Positions 29,675 through 39,042 of a stretch of DNA of 48,192 nucleotides are shown here, piece by piece. The stretch's first letter is position 1, and each line of letters opens with the position of its first letter. The notes beneath the pieces are model-generated. The model was given only the letters and a program-made list of their open reading frames with translations. It did no database searches and was not told where the DNA came from. The stretch spans positions 1 through 48,192 of the forward strand of contig CADCWI010000114.1 in NCBI GenBank assembly GCA_902806355.1, given 5' to 3'. This DNA is from an uncultured Thermomicrobiales bacterium. GTDB taxonomy: Bacteria > Chloroflexota > Chloroflexia > Thermomicrobiales > UBA6265. Position numbers and translations under genes: made by a program.

Positions 29675-30334
29675 GTGTACATCATTGTCGTCGGTGGCGG
29701 CAAGGTCGGCTACTATCTGACAAAGACGCTTCTTAACGAAGGACATGAGGTCCTGTTGATCGAACGGGATCGGACAAAAGTCGAAACCTATGCCGAGCGG
29801 TTCGGCTCGGTTGTCCTCGCGGGTGATGGCGCCGAGGCGTCGGTACTGGCCCGCGCAGGCGCCGCCCGGGCGGATGTCGTGATCGCGGTCACCGGTGAGG
29901 ACGAAGACAACCTCGTCGTCTGTCAGATGGCCAAGCAGAAGTTCCAGGTCGGTCGAACCATAGCCCGCGTCAACAATCCCAAGAACGAGCAGTTGTTTCG
30001 CCTTCTGGGAATCGACGTCACGGTCAGCCAAACGAATTACATCCTCAACCTGATCGAACAAGCGATACCCGAGCGTGCCTTCATCCACCTGCTCAGCCTC
30101 CGGCATGCCGATCTGGCGATCATCGAGGCAACGATCGGCGAGAATTCCCCTGTCGTGCACCAAACGATCGATGACATCGACCTGCCGGTCGCGTGCGTGA
30201 TTGCGGCGATCGCGCGGGATGCCGACGTCATCGTCCCGGACGGCACAACGGAAATCCTGCCGCACGACGAGATCATCGCCATCACCCATCGCGAGCAGGA
30301 GAATGAGCTTCGCCGGCTACTCGTGATCGACTGA
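29675..30334 (+). CDS. trkA: TrkA family potassium uptake regulatory protein
   Basis: 219 residues from GTG 29675. The N-terminal TrkA-N domain has VVGGGKVGYYLTKTLL and LIERDRTKVE. The second half (from about residue 135) is a TrkA-C domain ending in EILPHDEIIAITHREQE. It probably forms a hetero-oligomeric gating ring with the preceding single-domain protein. No TrkH/TrkG channel gene is present nearby. Confidence 0.93.
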   Translation: MYIIVVGGGKVGYYLTKTLLNEGHEVLLIERDRTKVETYAERFGSVVLAGDGAEASVLARAGAARADVVIAVTGEDEDNLVVCQMAKQKFQVGRTIARVNNPKNEQLFRLLGIDVTVSQTNYILNLIEQAIPERAFIHLLSLRHADLAIIEATIGENSPVVHQTIDDIDLPVACVIAAIARDADVIVPDGTTEILPHDEIIAITHREQENELRRLLVID

Positions 30335-30352
30335 ATAGCGCAATTCGGTACG

Positions 30353-30386
30353 ACAGACCTCCTCGCGGTATCGCGAGGAGGTCTGT
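30353..30386. terminator. Hairpin between trkA and glutamate dehydrogenase
   Basis: A perfect 15-bp stem (30353-30367 with 30372-30386) and a GTAT loop lie between two convergent genes. There is little T-tail on either strand. Confidence 0.7.
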
Positions 30387-30423
30387 TACCTGATCCAGTC
30401 ATTCACGCTGCCACTGCCGCCCG

Positions 30424-31725
30424 CTATGGATAGATGCCGCGGAGCCGCGTGAATTCGGAGACTCGTTCGATGGCGCGAACAAGCGCGGCGGTCCGGAGAT
30501 GGACGCCGTAGGTCTCGGCGGTGGCGACGACCGCGGCGTACGACCGCTGCATGATCTCCCGGAGCCGGTCATTCACCTGTTGCTCCGTCCACGGAAACGC
30601 CTGCAGAGCCTGCACCCATTCGAAGTAGGAGACCGTGACGCCGCCGGCATTGGCGAAGATGTCCGGCAGCACGACGACGCCCCGGTCGTGAAGCACTCGA
30701 TCGGCTTCTGGAGACGTCGGCCCGTTCGCGGCTTCGGCTATGATCTTGGCCCGGAGCTGGTCAGCGTTCTCGGACGTGATCTGTCCCTCGAGCGCCGCTG
30801 GCACAAGGATGTCGCACGGCAGCACGAGAAGTTCATCGTTGGTCACGTTCTCCGCGTCGGCGAACCCAACCACCGTGCCCGTTCGCAACTTGTGCCGGTC
30901 GACGGCCCCAAGGTCGAGGCCGCTAGCGTTATAAACGCCGCCTCGTGAGTCGCTGACTGCAACCACCCGGGACCCATTACCATCCATCAGCCTGGCGACG
31001 ACGGAGCCGGCATTTCCGTACCCCTGAACGATCGTTGCGGTCCGGGAGAGGTCCATCCCACCATGCTTGGCGGCCTCTTCGATCGCGTAGACGCAGCCCC
31101 GGCCCGTCGCCTCGTTCCGACCAGCTGACCCACCCAGCACCAACGGCTTGCCCGTGACCACACCGGGGACGGAGTAGCCCACGTTCATGGAGTACGTGTC
31201 CATCAGCCAGGCCATGACCTGGGGATTCGTGTTGACATCCGGTGCGGGGATATCGATCGTCGGACCAATGAAGGGCTGGATCTCGGCCGTGTATCTCCTC
31301 GTCAGGTTCTGGAGCTCGTTCTGCGACAACAGCTTCGGGTTGACCTGCACGCCGCCCTTGGCGCCGCCGAACGGCAGGCCGACCACGGCACACTTCCAGG
31401 TCATCCACATCGCCAACGCCTTGACCTCGGAGAGGTTGACGTTCTGGTGGTAACGAATACCGCCCTTGGTGGGGCCGGGGCCGTTGTTGTGCTGAACGCG
31501 ATGACCGGCGAACACCTGCACCGAGCCGTCATCCATCTCGACCGGGAAGTGGACGGTCAACTCCCGCTGGCAGTGGCTCATCACGCCGCGCAGATCATGT
31601 TCAAGGTCGAGAAGATCCGCCGCGATATCGAATTGCTGGACGGCTACGGCGAACAGGTCATCGGCCGCTGCCTGCTCTGTACGACGTTCCGAATCTATGC
31701 GAGGTACGTCGGCGCTGACGACCAT
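30424..31725 (-). CDS. Glu/Leu/Phe/Val family dehydrogenase, probably glutamate dehydrogenase
   Basis: Reversible oxidative deamination of glutamate to 2-oxoglutarate with NAD(P). 433 residues from ATG 31725, 8 bases after AGGAAGG. Substrate and catalytic lysines lie in GPTKGGIRYH and GLPFGGAKGG, and PAPDVNTNP is conserved. The dinucleotide fold starts at VQGYGNAGSVVARL. AEAANGPTSPEAD and LPDIFANAGGVTVSYFEWVQ are typical of hexameric GDHs. It follows gatB on the same strand with a ~80-bp gap, and both depend on glutamate or glutamine metabolism. Confidence 0.95.
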   Translation of the reverse strand: MVVSADVPRIDSERRTEQAAADDLFAVAVQQFDIAADLLDLEHDLRGVMSHCQRELTVHFPVEMDDGSVQVFAGHRVQHNNGPGPTKGGIRYHQNVNLSEVKALAMWMTWKCAVVGLPFGGAKGGVQVNPKLLSQNELQNLTRRYTAEIQPFIGPTIDIPAPDVNTNPQVMAWLMDTYSMNVGYSVPGVVTGKPLVLGGSAGRNEATGRGCVYAIEEAAKHGGMDLSRTATIVQGYGNAGSVVARLMDGNGSRVVAVSDSRGGVYNASGLDLGAVDRHKLRTGTVVGFADAENVTNDELLVLPCDILVPAALEGQITSENADQLRAKIIAEAANGPTSPEADRVLHDRGVVVLPDIFANAGGVTVSYFEWVQALQAFPWTEQQVNDRLREIMQRSYAAVVATAETYGVHLRTAALVRAIERVSEFTRLRGIYP

Positions 31726-31803
31726 CACCTGAACCTTCCTTCGCTACGCCCATCGATCGAGACGCGCAGCACTCACGCACCGGCAGCGGTTACGCTGCCT
31801 GGA

Positions 31804-33276
31804 TCACTGTTTTCCTGTTTCCAGGATGCTCGACAAGGCTGCCCTGACGGCATCCGGCTTGGCTCGACCTTCCGTCCGCTTCATCGATTCCCCGATCAGC
31901 CGGCCAAGCGCGGCCTTCTTTCCGCCCTGGTAGTCCGCGACGACATCTGGATTGGCGGCAATCGCCTCCTTCACCGCCGTGGTAACGGCGTCATCATCGT
32001 CCATCGACAACAAGTTCAAACGCGTGGCGGCATCGACTGGTCGCTCGGCGGCCTCCAGCTGCGGCAGCAAATCCTTGGCTGCTCGCCCGGTCAGCGAACC
32101 GCCGCGAACGAGTTCGACCAGTTCGCTGATCTGACCCGCCGAGAGCGGGAGTTCGTCTGCCGGGTATCCGCGTGCTCGTGCCAGCCCCATGATGTCGTTG
32201 ATGATCCAGTTGGCAACCGCGCGGTATTCGGCCTGGCTCGAGAAAGCCGAAGCGGACGCCTCGAAAATATCGGCAACCGGACGCTCGTTCGTCAGCACGG
32301 CGGCGTCCGCTGGCGCCAACCCGAACTCCTCGATGAAACGACGGAGGCGCGCTTGGGGCATCTCCGCCAGCTCCGAACGGATCGCCTCACGAGTCGAGTC
32401 CGTCGTCTGGAGCGGCGGGAGATCCGGCTCAGGGAAATAGCGATAGTCGTGCGCCTGTTCCTTCGTCCGTTGGGAAATGGTTCGCCCTGTCGCGTCGACC
32501 CAGCCTCTGGTCTCCTGGACGAGCTCGCCGCCCTGACCGACGGCAGAGCGCTGCCGCTCTTCCTCGAATCGCAATGCCCGCTCGACCGCCCGGAACGAGT
32601 TCATGTTCTTGATCTCGACCTTGGGGCCGATATATTCGCCATCATGCGCGCGAATGGAGACGTTGGCGTCGCAGCGAAACGCACCCTCCTCCATATTCCC
32701 GGTGGACGCACCGATGTATCGCAGGATGCGGCGAAGCGCCACCAGGTACTCGCGCGCTTCTTCCGGGGAGCGCAGGTCGGGCTCACCCACAATCTCCATC
32801 AAAGGCACGCCCGACCGGTTGAGGTCGACGAGGCTCGCCTGCTCCAACCCAGCGGACTCGTGCAACAGCCGCCCGGTGTCCTCTTCGATATGAACGCGGG
32901 TGATGCCGGCACGATGCGTCTCGCCGTCGAGCGCGAACTCCAACACGCCGTCGACGCACAACGGGAGGTCGTATTGCGAGATCTGGTAACCCTTGGGAAG
33001 GTCGGGATACACGTAGTTTTTGCGATCCAGCTTGCAATGGTCAGGAATGGTACAGCCGAGTGCGAGTCCGGTCCGCAAGACCGTCTCGATCGCGGCCCGA
33101 TTGATCACCGGCAAGGCGCCCGGAAGACCGAGACAGACGGGGCAGACATGGGTGTTTGGCTCGGCGTTCGCGTAGTCGGCGGAGCACCCACAGTACATCT
33201 TGCTCCTGGTCAGCACCTGGGCATGAACCTCGAGCCCAATAATGGTCTGGAAGTCAGTCGTTGGAGCTGCGGCCAC
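31804..33276 (-). CDS. gatB: Asp-tRNA(Asn)/Glu-tRNA(Gln) amidotransferase subunit B
   Basis: The tRNA-binding kinase subunit of GatCAB, which converts mischarged Glu-tRNA(Gln) or Asp-tRNA(Asn). GTG 33276 is preferred over ATG 33333 because it follows GGAGGA at good spacing and lies directly before the family start ([16 protein letters not shown]); this gives 490 residues. The zinc site is [40 protein letters not shown] and DANVSIR follow. The C-terminal helical and YqeY-like domains are present. gatA and gatC are not adjacent. Confidence 0.96.
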   Translation of the reverse strand: MAAAPTTDFQTIIGLEVHAQVLTRSKMYCGCSADYANAEPNTHVCPVCLGLPGALPVINRAAIETVLRTGLALGCTIPDHCKLDRKNYVYPDLPKGYQISQYDLPLCVDGVLEFALDGETHRAGITRVHIEEDTGRLLHESAGLEQASLVDLNRSGVPLMEIVGEPDLRSPEEAREYLVALRRILRYIGASTGNMEEGAFRCDANVSIRAHDGEYIGPKVEIKNMNSFRAVERALRFEEERQRSAVGQGGELVQETRGWVDATGRTISQRTKEQAHDYRYFPEPDLPPLQTTDSTREAIRSELAEMPQARLRRFIEEFGLAPADAAVLTNERPVADIFEASASAFSSQAEYRAVANWIINDIMGLARARGYPADELPLSAGQISELVELVRGGSLTGRAAKDLLPQLEAAERPVDAATRLNLLSMDDDDAVTTAVKEAIAANPDVVADYQGGKKAALGRLIGESMKRTEGRAKPDAVRAALSSILETGKQ

Positions 33277-33448
33277 CGGATGAGATCCTCCGAGAATGGG
33301 TGCGTCGCGGGAGCGATCGATGCCCTGGAACATGGCTGAATCGAAAAGGGCTCAGGACGACCAGTGAACGATGTACCGGCTGTCTCTGGACGGCGTGAGT
33401 TTACCACGCATCATGCCGCATTCGGTCGGATCGAGGCCGCTATTGTGC

Positions 33449-33454
33449 TAGTAT
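33449..33454 (+). promoter_or_regulatory. Extended -10 element before the NuoG-like gene
   Basis: TGC (33446-33448) followed by TAGTAT. The CRP-type palindrome begins 10 bases downstream, that is, around the predicted start. Confidence 0.4.
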
Positions 33455-33463
33455 TTTCCTGTC

Positions 33464-33479
33464 TGTGACGTTGCTCACA
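33464..33479. promoter_or_regulatory. Perfect CRP/FNR-family palindrome
   Basis: TGTGA-CGTTGC-TCACA matches all ten consensus bases of the E. coli CRP half-sites at the proper 6-base spacing. It lies about 135 bases before the NuoG-like start. If the extended -10 box just upstream is used, binding would repress; with another downstream promoter it could activate. Confidence 0.55.
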
Positions 33480-33612
33480 AGCCCTTTTGTACCTCCACCC
33501 ATACCACGTCACACCGCGATAACCGAGAACGAGTCGACGTGCGGAATTGCCCCAGTCTTTGCGTCACTGAAGCCGGTCAACATAGATTCGCCGACGGAGG
33601 CAGCGCTCACCC

Positions 33613-36024
33613 ATGGTGACATCGATCCAGCAAACACTCGTTACCGGCAAGATCAATGGGCAGGACGTCACCGTTCCGCAGGGCACCTTCATCCTTGAGG
33701 CGGCCCGGATCAACGGCATCGAGATTCCCAACCTGTGTTACCAGCCGCTCCTGCGCCCGTGGGGATCCTGTCGCATCTGCACGGTCCAGATTCTCGGCAG
33801 GCGCGGCGGAATGCTCGAGTCCTGCACAACGCCCCTTGCCGAAGGCATGGAGGTGCTCACGCACTCTCCCGAAATCGTGCAGGCACGCCAGTACATCCTG
33901 CAGATGTACCTGATCGATCACGCCTTGGACTGTCCAACCTGTGACAAGTCCGGTGAGTGCTACCTGCAGGACAATACTTATCTCCACAATATCAACGCGA
34001 ATCCCTACCGACGACCGAAACTTGCCCAACCCTATGAGCACTTCAGCCCGACCATCGACTACAAGTGGGACCGCTGCATCATGTGCCAGCGGTGCACTCG
34101 GGTCTGCGATGAAGTGGTCGGCGTCATCGCGATCGAGACCGCGAACCGGTCCCTCGAAGCGACGATTACGCCCGCTTTCGGAGAGGATCTGCGCGACACC
34201 ACCTGCACAAACTGCGGCATGTGTATCGCGGTCTGCCCGGTCGGTGCGTTGACCGACCGCCATTTCGGCCACCATCCGTGGGAGCTCGACTCGACCGAGA
34301 CGATATGCGGATTCTGTGATGTTGGATGCACACTGAACATCGAATCGGATCGGGGCATCGTCCGTCGCACTACCCATCTCTGGGACCGGGGCGTCAATCA
34401 CGGGTACACCTGCGAGCGCGGCAGGTGGGGCCACGAGCGGATCCAGTCACCGGATCGGCTTTACTTCCCCCGCGTCCGTGACGATGACGGTGGAACGTAC
34501 GAAGTCACCTGGGACGAGGCAATCGACCAGGTCGCGGAATCGCTCGCGCATCATCAGGGCAATGCATTCGCGGCCCTTTCCACGGCCGAGTCGACCAACG
34601 AGGAAGCATATTTGCTTCAGCAGTTCAGTCGTGCGGTGATGCGGTCCAATTCCGTGGATCGGTTGCTGACTCCAGAGCAGGCGGCAGTTGAGCGCGCAAC
34701 CCGGGCGTCGCTCGGAACCGATGTCTCCTCAACCAACAACATGCAGGAGCTCTTCACCGCGGTGAAGAACCTGCTCGTCGTCGGGCCATCCATCTACGAG
34801 CACGGACCGATCGCCTCGTACTGGATCAATCACGCGAGACTCTACCGGGAAGCCCGGATCATCGTCATCAGCACCGAGCATTACCTCCTTTGCGACCGTG
34901 CGGCACTGTGGATCAAGCCCAACACAGGTACTACCGAGCTCGTGGTGAACGCGATCGCAAGCGAGGTCATTCGTCTCGGTCTGCACACCGCTCCCGACCA
35001 GCAAATTTCGCAGGTTGTCGCTTCGGTGAACGTGGGAGATCTCCAGGCGGTTGAGGCTCGGACCGGAGTGCCGGCCGACCAGATCACCAAAGCGGCGCTC
35101 CTGTTCGTAACTGGCAAGGAAACCTCTTCTGGCGAACGTCCGGAAGGTGGCTTCCCGCCGGGCGCAATCTACCAGACTCTCGCTCATCAGGCGAAAGACG
35201 CACCTTATGGCGATGCCGATCGCGTCTCGGTCGCCCTCAACAACCTCTCGATCCTGACTGGCAACATCGGTCGGACAGGCGGTGGCGTTGCATCGCTCCG
35301 TGGCCCCGCGAACTATCAAGGGGCTACCGACATGGGCCTCAGCCCCTCCCTGCTTCCAGGCGGCGGGAGTATCACTGATGCCGACACTCGCAGACGGTTC
35401 GAAGATGCGTGGCTGAATCGATGGGCGGAACAAGCAAGCACTTCGAATGGCTTCCTGCCCGTCAGGGAGTTGCCCACCGAACCTGGTGTGGGAATCGAAA
35501 ACCTGGTGAATGCGATCGAGTCCGGCCGGGTCACGTCGATGTGGATCGAGGGCGGACCCGCAACGCAGGTCGGGTTCCCAGATCCACGACTCTTCGAGGC
35601 TCTCAGGAAACTCGAGTTTCTTGTGGTATCCGAACCATATGAATCGCCACTGGCCAGCATCGCGCATGTCGTCCTGCCCATGTCGATGAACATCGAGAAG
35701 GACGGAACCTTTACGAACTTCGATCGCACTGTGCAGCGCGTTCGTGCGGCCGTGCCCGGCCCGGGAGAGGCGCGGGACACGCTTGCCAGCATCAGCGCGG
35801 TAGCGGTCCGCATGGGATACGCGCTGAACCACTCGCATCCAAGTCAGGTCATGGCCGAGATCTCGCGGCTCGTGCCGGACTATGCCGGTGTGTCCTACGC
35901 AAGACTCGAGCGGGGGGGAATCGTCACCCCGGTCGAAGAATTCTGGGGCGAAGGCAAAACAATCCTCGGTGCATCGTCTGATGCGAACGACATCTCACCC
36001 CGATTCCTCGCCCTGGCACACTGA
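33613..36024 (+). CDS. nuoG: NuoG-like iron-sulfur/molybdopterin-fold oxidoreductase subunit
   Basis: 803 residues from ATG 33613 (GGAGG 12 bases upstream). N-terminal 2Fe-2S site: Cys42, 53, 56, 71. NuoG-type site: His103, Cys107, 110, 116. Two ferredoxin clusters: Cys155/158/161/165 and Cys198/201/204/208. A further 4Fe-4S site: Cys232/235/239/267. The large domain resembles formate dehydrogenase alpha (LTGNIGRTGGGVASLRGP...QGATDMG), but at the catalytic Sec/Cys-His position it reads TPEQAA (Glu355-Gln356), and the C-terminal cofactor-binding domain is missing. It is probably an electron-relay subunit of complex I or a related hydrogenase or dehydrogenase, not an active formate dehydrogenase. 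nuoI follows after 43 bp. Confidence 0.85.
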   Translation: MVTSIQQTLVTGKINGQDVTVPQGTFILEAARINGIEIPNLCYQPLLRPWGSCRICTVQILGRRGGMLESCTTPLAEGMEVLTHSPEIVQARQYILQMYLIDHALDCPTCDKSGECYLQDNTYLHNINANPYRRPKLAQPYEHFSPTIDYKWDRCIMCQRCTRVCDEVVGVIAIETANRSLEATITPAFGEDLRDTTCTNCGMCIAVCPVGALTDRHFGHHPWELDSTETICGFCDVGCTLNIESDRGIVRRTTHLWDRGVNHGYTCERGRWGHERIQSPDRLYFPRVRDDDGGTYEVTWDEAIDQVAESLAHHQGNAFAALSTAESTNEEAYLLQQFSRAVMRSNSVDRLLTPEQAAVERATRASLGTDVSSTNNMQELFTAVKNLLVVGPSIYEHGPIASYWINHARLYREARIIVISTEHYLLCDRAALWIKPNTGTTELVVNAIASEVIRLGLHTAPDQQISQVVASVNVGDLQAVEARTGVPADQITKAALLFVTGKETSSGERPEGGFPPGAIYQTLAHQAKDAPYGDADRVSVALNNLSILTGNIGRTGGGVASLRGPANYQGATDMGLSPSLLPGGGSITDADTRRRFEDAWLNRWAEQASTSNGFLPVRELPTEPGVGIENLVNAIESGRVTSMWIEGGPATQVGFPDPRLFEALRKLEFLVVSEPYESPLASIAHVVLPMSMNIEKDGTFTNFDRTVQRVRAAVPGPGEARDTLASISAVAVRMGYALNHSHPSQVMAEISRLVPDYAGVSYARLERGGIVTPVEEFWGEGKTILGASSDANDISPRFLALAH

Positions 36025-36067
36025 CTGAAATCGATCGACTCAACCGGACAAGGAACGGGGATACACA

Positions 36068-36574
36068 ATGCTGGATGAAGTCAAAGGGTTTGGGGTCACA
36101 CTCAAACGCCTCGTCAAACCGAAAGTCGTCATCGAATACCCCGAGGTCAAACGGCCGATGGCACCGCGGTATCGTGGGTTGCCATCCCTTCGCTCGGACC
36201 CAGAAACCGGCGATGCACTCTGCGTCGCGTGTGGGCTGTGCGCGAGGATCTGTCCGACGAGCTGTCTCGACATGCACGTGATTGCTTCCGAAGAAGGCGA
36301 TCGGGAGTTGGGAGAGTTCATTCTCAAGGCGGGCCGATGCCTGTTTTGCGGCTTTTGTGCCCAGGTTTGCCCCGTGGATGCGATCACAATGAGCCAGGAA
36401 TATGAGCTCTCCGTGTTCGAGCGCGACGGTCTCGTCTACACGAAGACCGAGCTCGCCACGATTGGCGCCCAGGCCCCGATCTGGTGGGAGTCCGGCGTCG
36501 GTGAAGAGAACCAGCAGACAAATGCTCCGTCCCGGTACGACCGCTTCAAGGATCATGCGTCCGAGCTTTACTAG
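36068..36574 (+). CDS. nuoI: NuoI-like 4Fe-4S subunit of complex I
   Basis: 168 residues with two 4Fe-4S clusters: Cys52/55/58/62 (CVACGLCARICP) and Cys91/94/97/101 (CLFCGFCAQVCP). The N-terminal amphipathic segment (LDEVKGFGVTLKRL) and PRYRGLPSLR match NuoI, the subunit passing electrons to the quinone site of NADH:quinone oxidoreductase. It forms a pair with the NuoG-like gene. No other nuo genes are in the window. Confidence 0.92.
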   Translation: MLDEVKGFGVTLKRLVKPKVVIEYPEVKRPMAPRYRGLPSLRSDPETGDALCVACGLCARICPTSCLDMHVIASEEGDRELGEFILKAGRCLFCGFCAQVCPVDAITMSQEYELSVFERDGLVYTKTELATIGAQAPIWWESGVGEENQQTNAPSRYDRFKDHASELY

Positions 36575-36597
36575 CGTCTGCTCCCGTGTCGCCGTGC

Positions 36598-36631
36598 GAA
36601 CACCCCCATCCGCGAGCGGATGGGGGTGTTC
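36598..36631. terminator. Terminator between nuoI and nfo
   Basis: A 14-16 bp G/C-rich stem (36598-36613 with 36616-36631), followed by TTCGTCT on the plus strand, lies between convergent genes. Confidence 0.8.
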
Positions 36632-36646
36632 TTCGTCTGCTCATCG

Positions 36647-37525
36647 CTACACGGTCGTTACGCTCGGCGCTGGCTGAACAACAAGGCCCTTGAGCAATTC
36701 GATGTTCCGGCGGTCGTTCTTGCCGTCCGGGTCCTTCTCGGTTTCCAGGATTCCGGGGAGACCTCGAAGTCGTGCGTCGTTGACGAACTGCCGGAAACCT
36801 TCCAAGCCGATTTCTCCGGCGCCGATCTGGTCGTGGCGGTCCCGGAAGCTTCCGAGCGGGAACTTGGAGTCGTTCAGATGAATGACTTTCAGGCGATCGA
36901 GCCCGACGGTGCCGTTGAATTCTTCCATCATCGTCGCATAAACCTCCGGCGTCCGGTAATCGTATCCGGCGGCGAACACGTGACAGGTATCGAGACAGAC
37001 ACCAACGCGATCCTTCGCCTCCACCTTGTCGATGATCGCGGCCAGCTCGTCGAAGCTGCGCCCTAGCGACGTGCCTTGCCCCGCAGTTGTCTCGAGAAGC
37101 GTCAGTGCCTCGTTGTCTGGCAACGACTCGTATACCTCGTTCAACGAGTCGGCGAATTGCTGGATTCCCGCCTCGACGCCACTTCCGGTATGGGCTCCGG
37201 GATGCGTCACGAGGTACGGAATCCCCAGCATGTCACACCGTTCGAGCTCGTCCATGAATGCCGCCAACGACTTCTCGCGAATGTCCGGCTTGGGCGAGGC
37301 GAGGTTGATTAGATACGAATCGTGAACCACCAGCTTGGTGATTCCCGTGCGCTCCGTTTCCGATCGGAAGCGCTCGACCACCGCTGGGTCGAGCGGCTTT
37401 GCCTTCCATTGCCGCTCGTTCTTCGAGAAGATCTGGCACGATTCCAGCCCGAGCTCCTCGGCTCTGCCAAGGGCAAGGTCAACACCACCTGATGCGGACA
37501 TGTGCGATCCAAACGCCAGGACCAT
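36647..37525 (-). CDS. nfo: Deoxyribonuclease IV (endonuclease IV)
   Basis: An AP endonuclease cutting 5' to abasic sites in base excision repair. 292 residues; ATG 37525 is preceded by GGAGGGG. The trinuclear zinc ligands appear in HDSYLINLA, LETTAGQG, VCLDTCHVFAAGYD and HLNDSKFPLGSFRDRHDQIG, and ILETEKD closes the barrel. It would act after the 3-methyladenine glycosylase encoded at 40832-41482. Confidence 0.96.
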   Translation of the reverse strand: MVLAFGSHMSASGGVDLALGRAEELGLESCQIFSKNERQWKAKPLDPAVVERFRSETERTGITKLVVHDSYLINLASPKPDIREKSLAAFMDELERCDMLGIPYLVTHPGAHTGSGVEAGIQQFADSLNEVYESLPDNEALTLLETTAGQGTSLGRSFDELAAIIDKVEAKDRVGVCLDTCHVFAAGYDYRTPEVYATMMEEFNGTVGLDRLKVIHLNDSKFPLGSFRDRHDQIGAGEIGLEGFRQFVNDARLRGLPGILETEKDPDGKNDRRNIELLKGLVVQPAPSVTTV

Positions 37526-38070
37526 ACTGCAGACCCCTCCTGTTCAACACCACTCGATGCCGCCAAATGCACTCCCGTACAACAACCCGAGCATGGGCGG
37601 TTGATGTCCCGGTGTCGATCTCATCTCCTCCCGGCTATCTCTGACGTGCCCGATTGTCGTCTACAACGACACACTGCACATCAATAAATCCCATCTGCGA
37701 TTCCAATGTTGTGGTGCACGGCATCTGCAGCAATGGCACGACAAGGCACCGCATCCGCCGGCGGGCAGTCGCCGCGCGGTTAAACAACTGCCCTCGTCGG
37801 TCGCTTTCGTGACCGCGCCCGGCAATTACCGCCTCACCGTGACCTTGTACAGGAGGGCGAATACCACCCAGCCTGCTGCAAGTCCCGTAGGTGACCCGGA
37901 GTCGAGCGTACCGGGCAATCACACCGGAAAGCAGCCGCCTTGAGGCTCGCCGAGCGACCCTCCCGTACCCTGAACGTTTTCGCGAAGTCCATGCGAGCTG
38001 CCGCTACAGAGCCGGATTCCGGAATGCCCGTATCGAGCTCGTCTGGCCGGTATGCCCACCGATGCCGCAC
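37526..38070. other. Non-coding gap nfo / glycosyltransferase
   Basis: About 545 bp with no gene I can support; the glycosyltransferase frame is open through its right part, but these residues do not look like protein. Two adjacent inverted repeats are visible: GGGCAGT/ACTGCCC (37763-37793) and, read on the minus strand, a 7-bp stem with a GAAA loop (37798-37815). Confidence 0.4.
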
Positions 38071-39042
38071 ATGGATTCACCAGCCACTATGTCAGCCGTG
38101 TCCAATTCGTCGACGTGGACGTACAGACCCGCGACCGGCGTTTCCGGCCCCATGATAAACTTCCGCGACATCGAGGTCGGTGCTCCGATCCTTCTTGCCT
38201 CCTGGTATTGGAGTCCTGACAACTTGAACCAGTCGCAGTCGGCACCAATCCTCGCTTCCAACGAGAACAACAGCTCACCCTATCTCTCCATCGTCATCCC
38301 CGTCTACAACGAAGCCGAGCGGATCGGCGCTTCCCTCGGGGAGCTCTGGCATTGGGCGGAGGCGCGGCGCTTCACGGTTGAGATCATCGTTGTTGACGAC
38401 GGCAGTGACGATGCAACGGTCACCAGGGCCGCTGACATCGCCGCCCGGCACCCATCTATCCGGGTGCTCGAGGTTCCACATCGCGGCAAGGCCAACGCCG
38501 TGCTCGAAGGACTGGCGTCCGCGCGCGGGCAGTTCGTCGGGTTCATGGATGTCGACCTCGCTACCCCGCTCGATACCTGGGAGCGGTGCGAATCCGCTTT
38601 TGCGAAAGGGGCAGATGCCGTCATCGCCTCCCGCGAAGGTCAGGGATCGTCACGGATCGGCGAGCCCGCCTACCGCCACGCGATGGGCCGCATCTTCAAC
38701 GGTCTGGTACGCCTCCTCCTGCTTCCCGGAATCCACGACACGCAATGCGGTTTCAAGTTCTTCACCCGAACCGCGATCGATACCATCCTGCCGCTGTGCA
38801 GGCTCTACACGGGTACGGGCGAGATCACCCGTCCGCGTGTTACGGCGTTCGACGTCGAACTGCTCTACATCGCGAAAAGGCTTCGCTACGATATCGTGGT
38901 GATACCGGTCTCGTGGACCTATGGTCAGCACACCAAGGTCAATCCCCTCACCGATACGCTCCAGAATGTTCGCGATGTGCTTGCCGTGCGCTGGCATGGG
39001 TGGCACGGTGACTATTCCAGGCCGCCATCGTCCGCCCCCTAG
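38071..39042 (+). CDS. Family 2 glycosyltransferase (dolichyl-phosphate glucosyltransferase-like)
   Basis: A GT-A fold enzyme transferring a sugar from a nucleotide sugar, probably to a polyprenyl phosphate. The domain starts at YLSIVIPVYNEAERIG. VVDDGSDDAT binds the nucleotide, MDVDLATPLD carries the metal-binding DxD, and HDTQCGFKFFTRTA is typical of the Alg5/DPM1 branch. The start is uncertain: ATG 38071, 38089 and 38152 are all possible and none has a good ribosome site. No membrane domain is visible. The stop overlaps the mutL stop through a shared CTAG. Confidence 0.85.
   Translation: MDSPATMSAVSNSSTWTYRPATGVSGPMINFRDIEVGAPILLASWYWSPDNLNQSQSAPILASNENNSSPYLSIVIPVYNEAERIGASLGELWHWAEARRFTVEIIVVDDGSDDATVTRAADIAARHPSIRVLEVPHRGKANAVLEGLASARGQFVGFMDVDLATPLDTWERCESAFAKGADAVIASREGQGSSRIGEPAYRHAMGRIFNGLVRLLLLPGIHDTQCGFKFFTRTAIDTILPLCRLYTGTGEITRPRVTAFDVELLYIAKRLRYDIVVIPVSWTYGQHTKVNPLTDTLQNVRDVLAVRWHGWHGDYSRPPSSAP

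Noticed and set aside
31447..33339. A 630-codon open frame opposite gatB and the start of glutamate dehydrogenase
   Set aside because: It spans two certain minus-strand genes and their junction, and its translation is typical antisense sequence rich in Arg, His and Val.
33613..36024. Selenocysteine-containing formate dehydrogenase
   Set aside because: There is no in-frame TGA at the active-site position; the residue is Glu, and the C-terminal cofactor domain is lacking.
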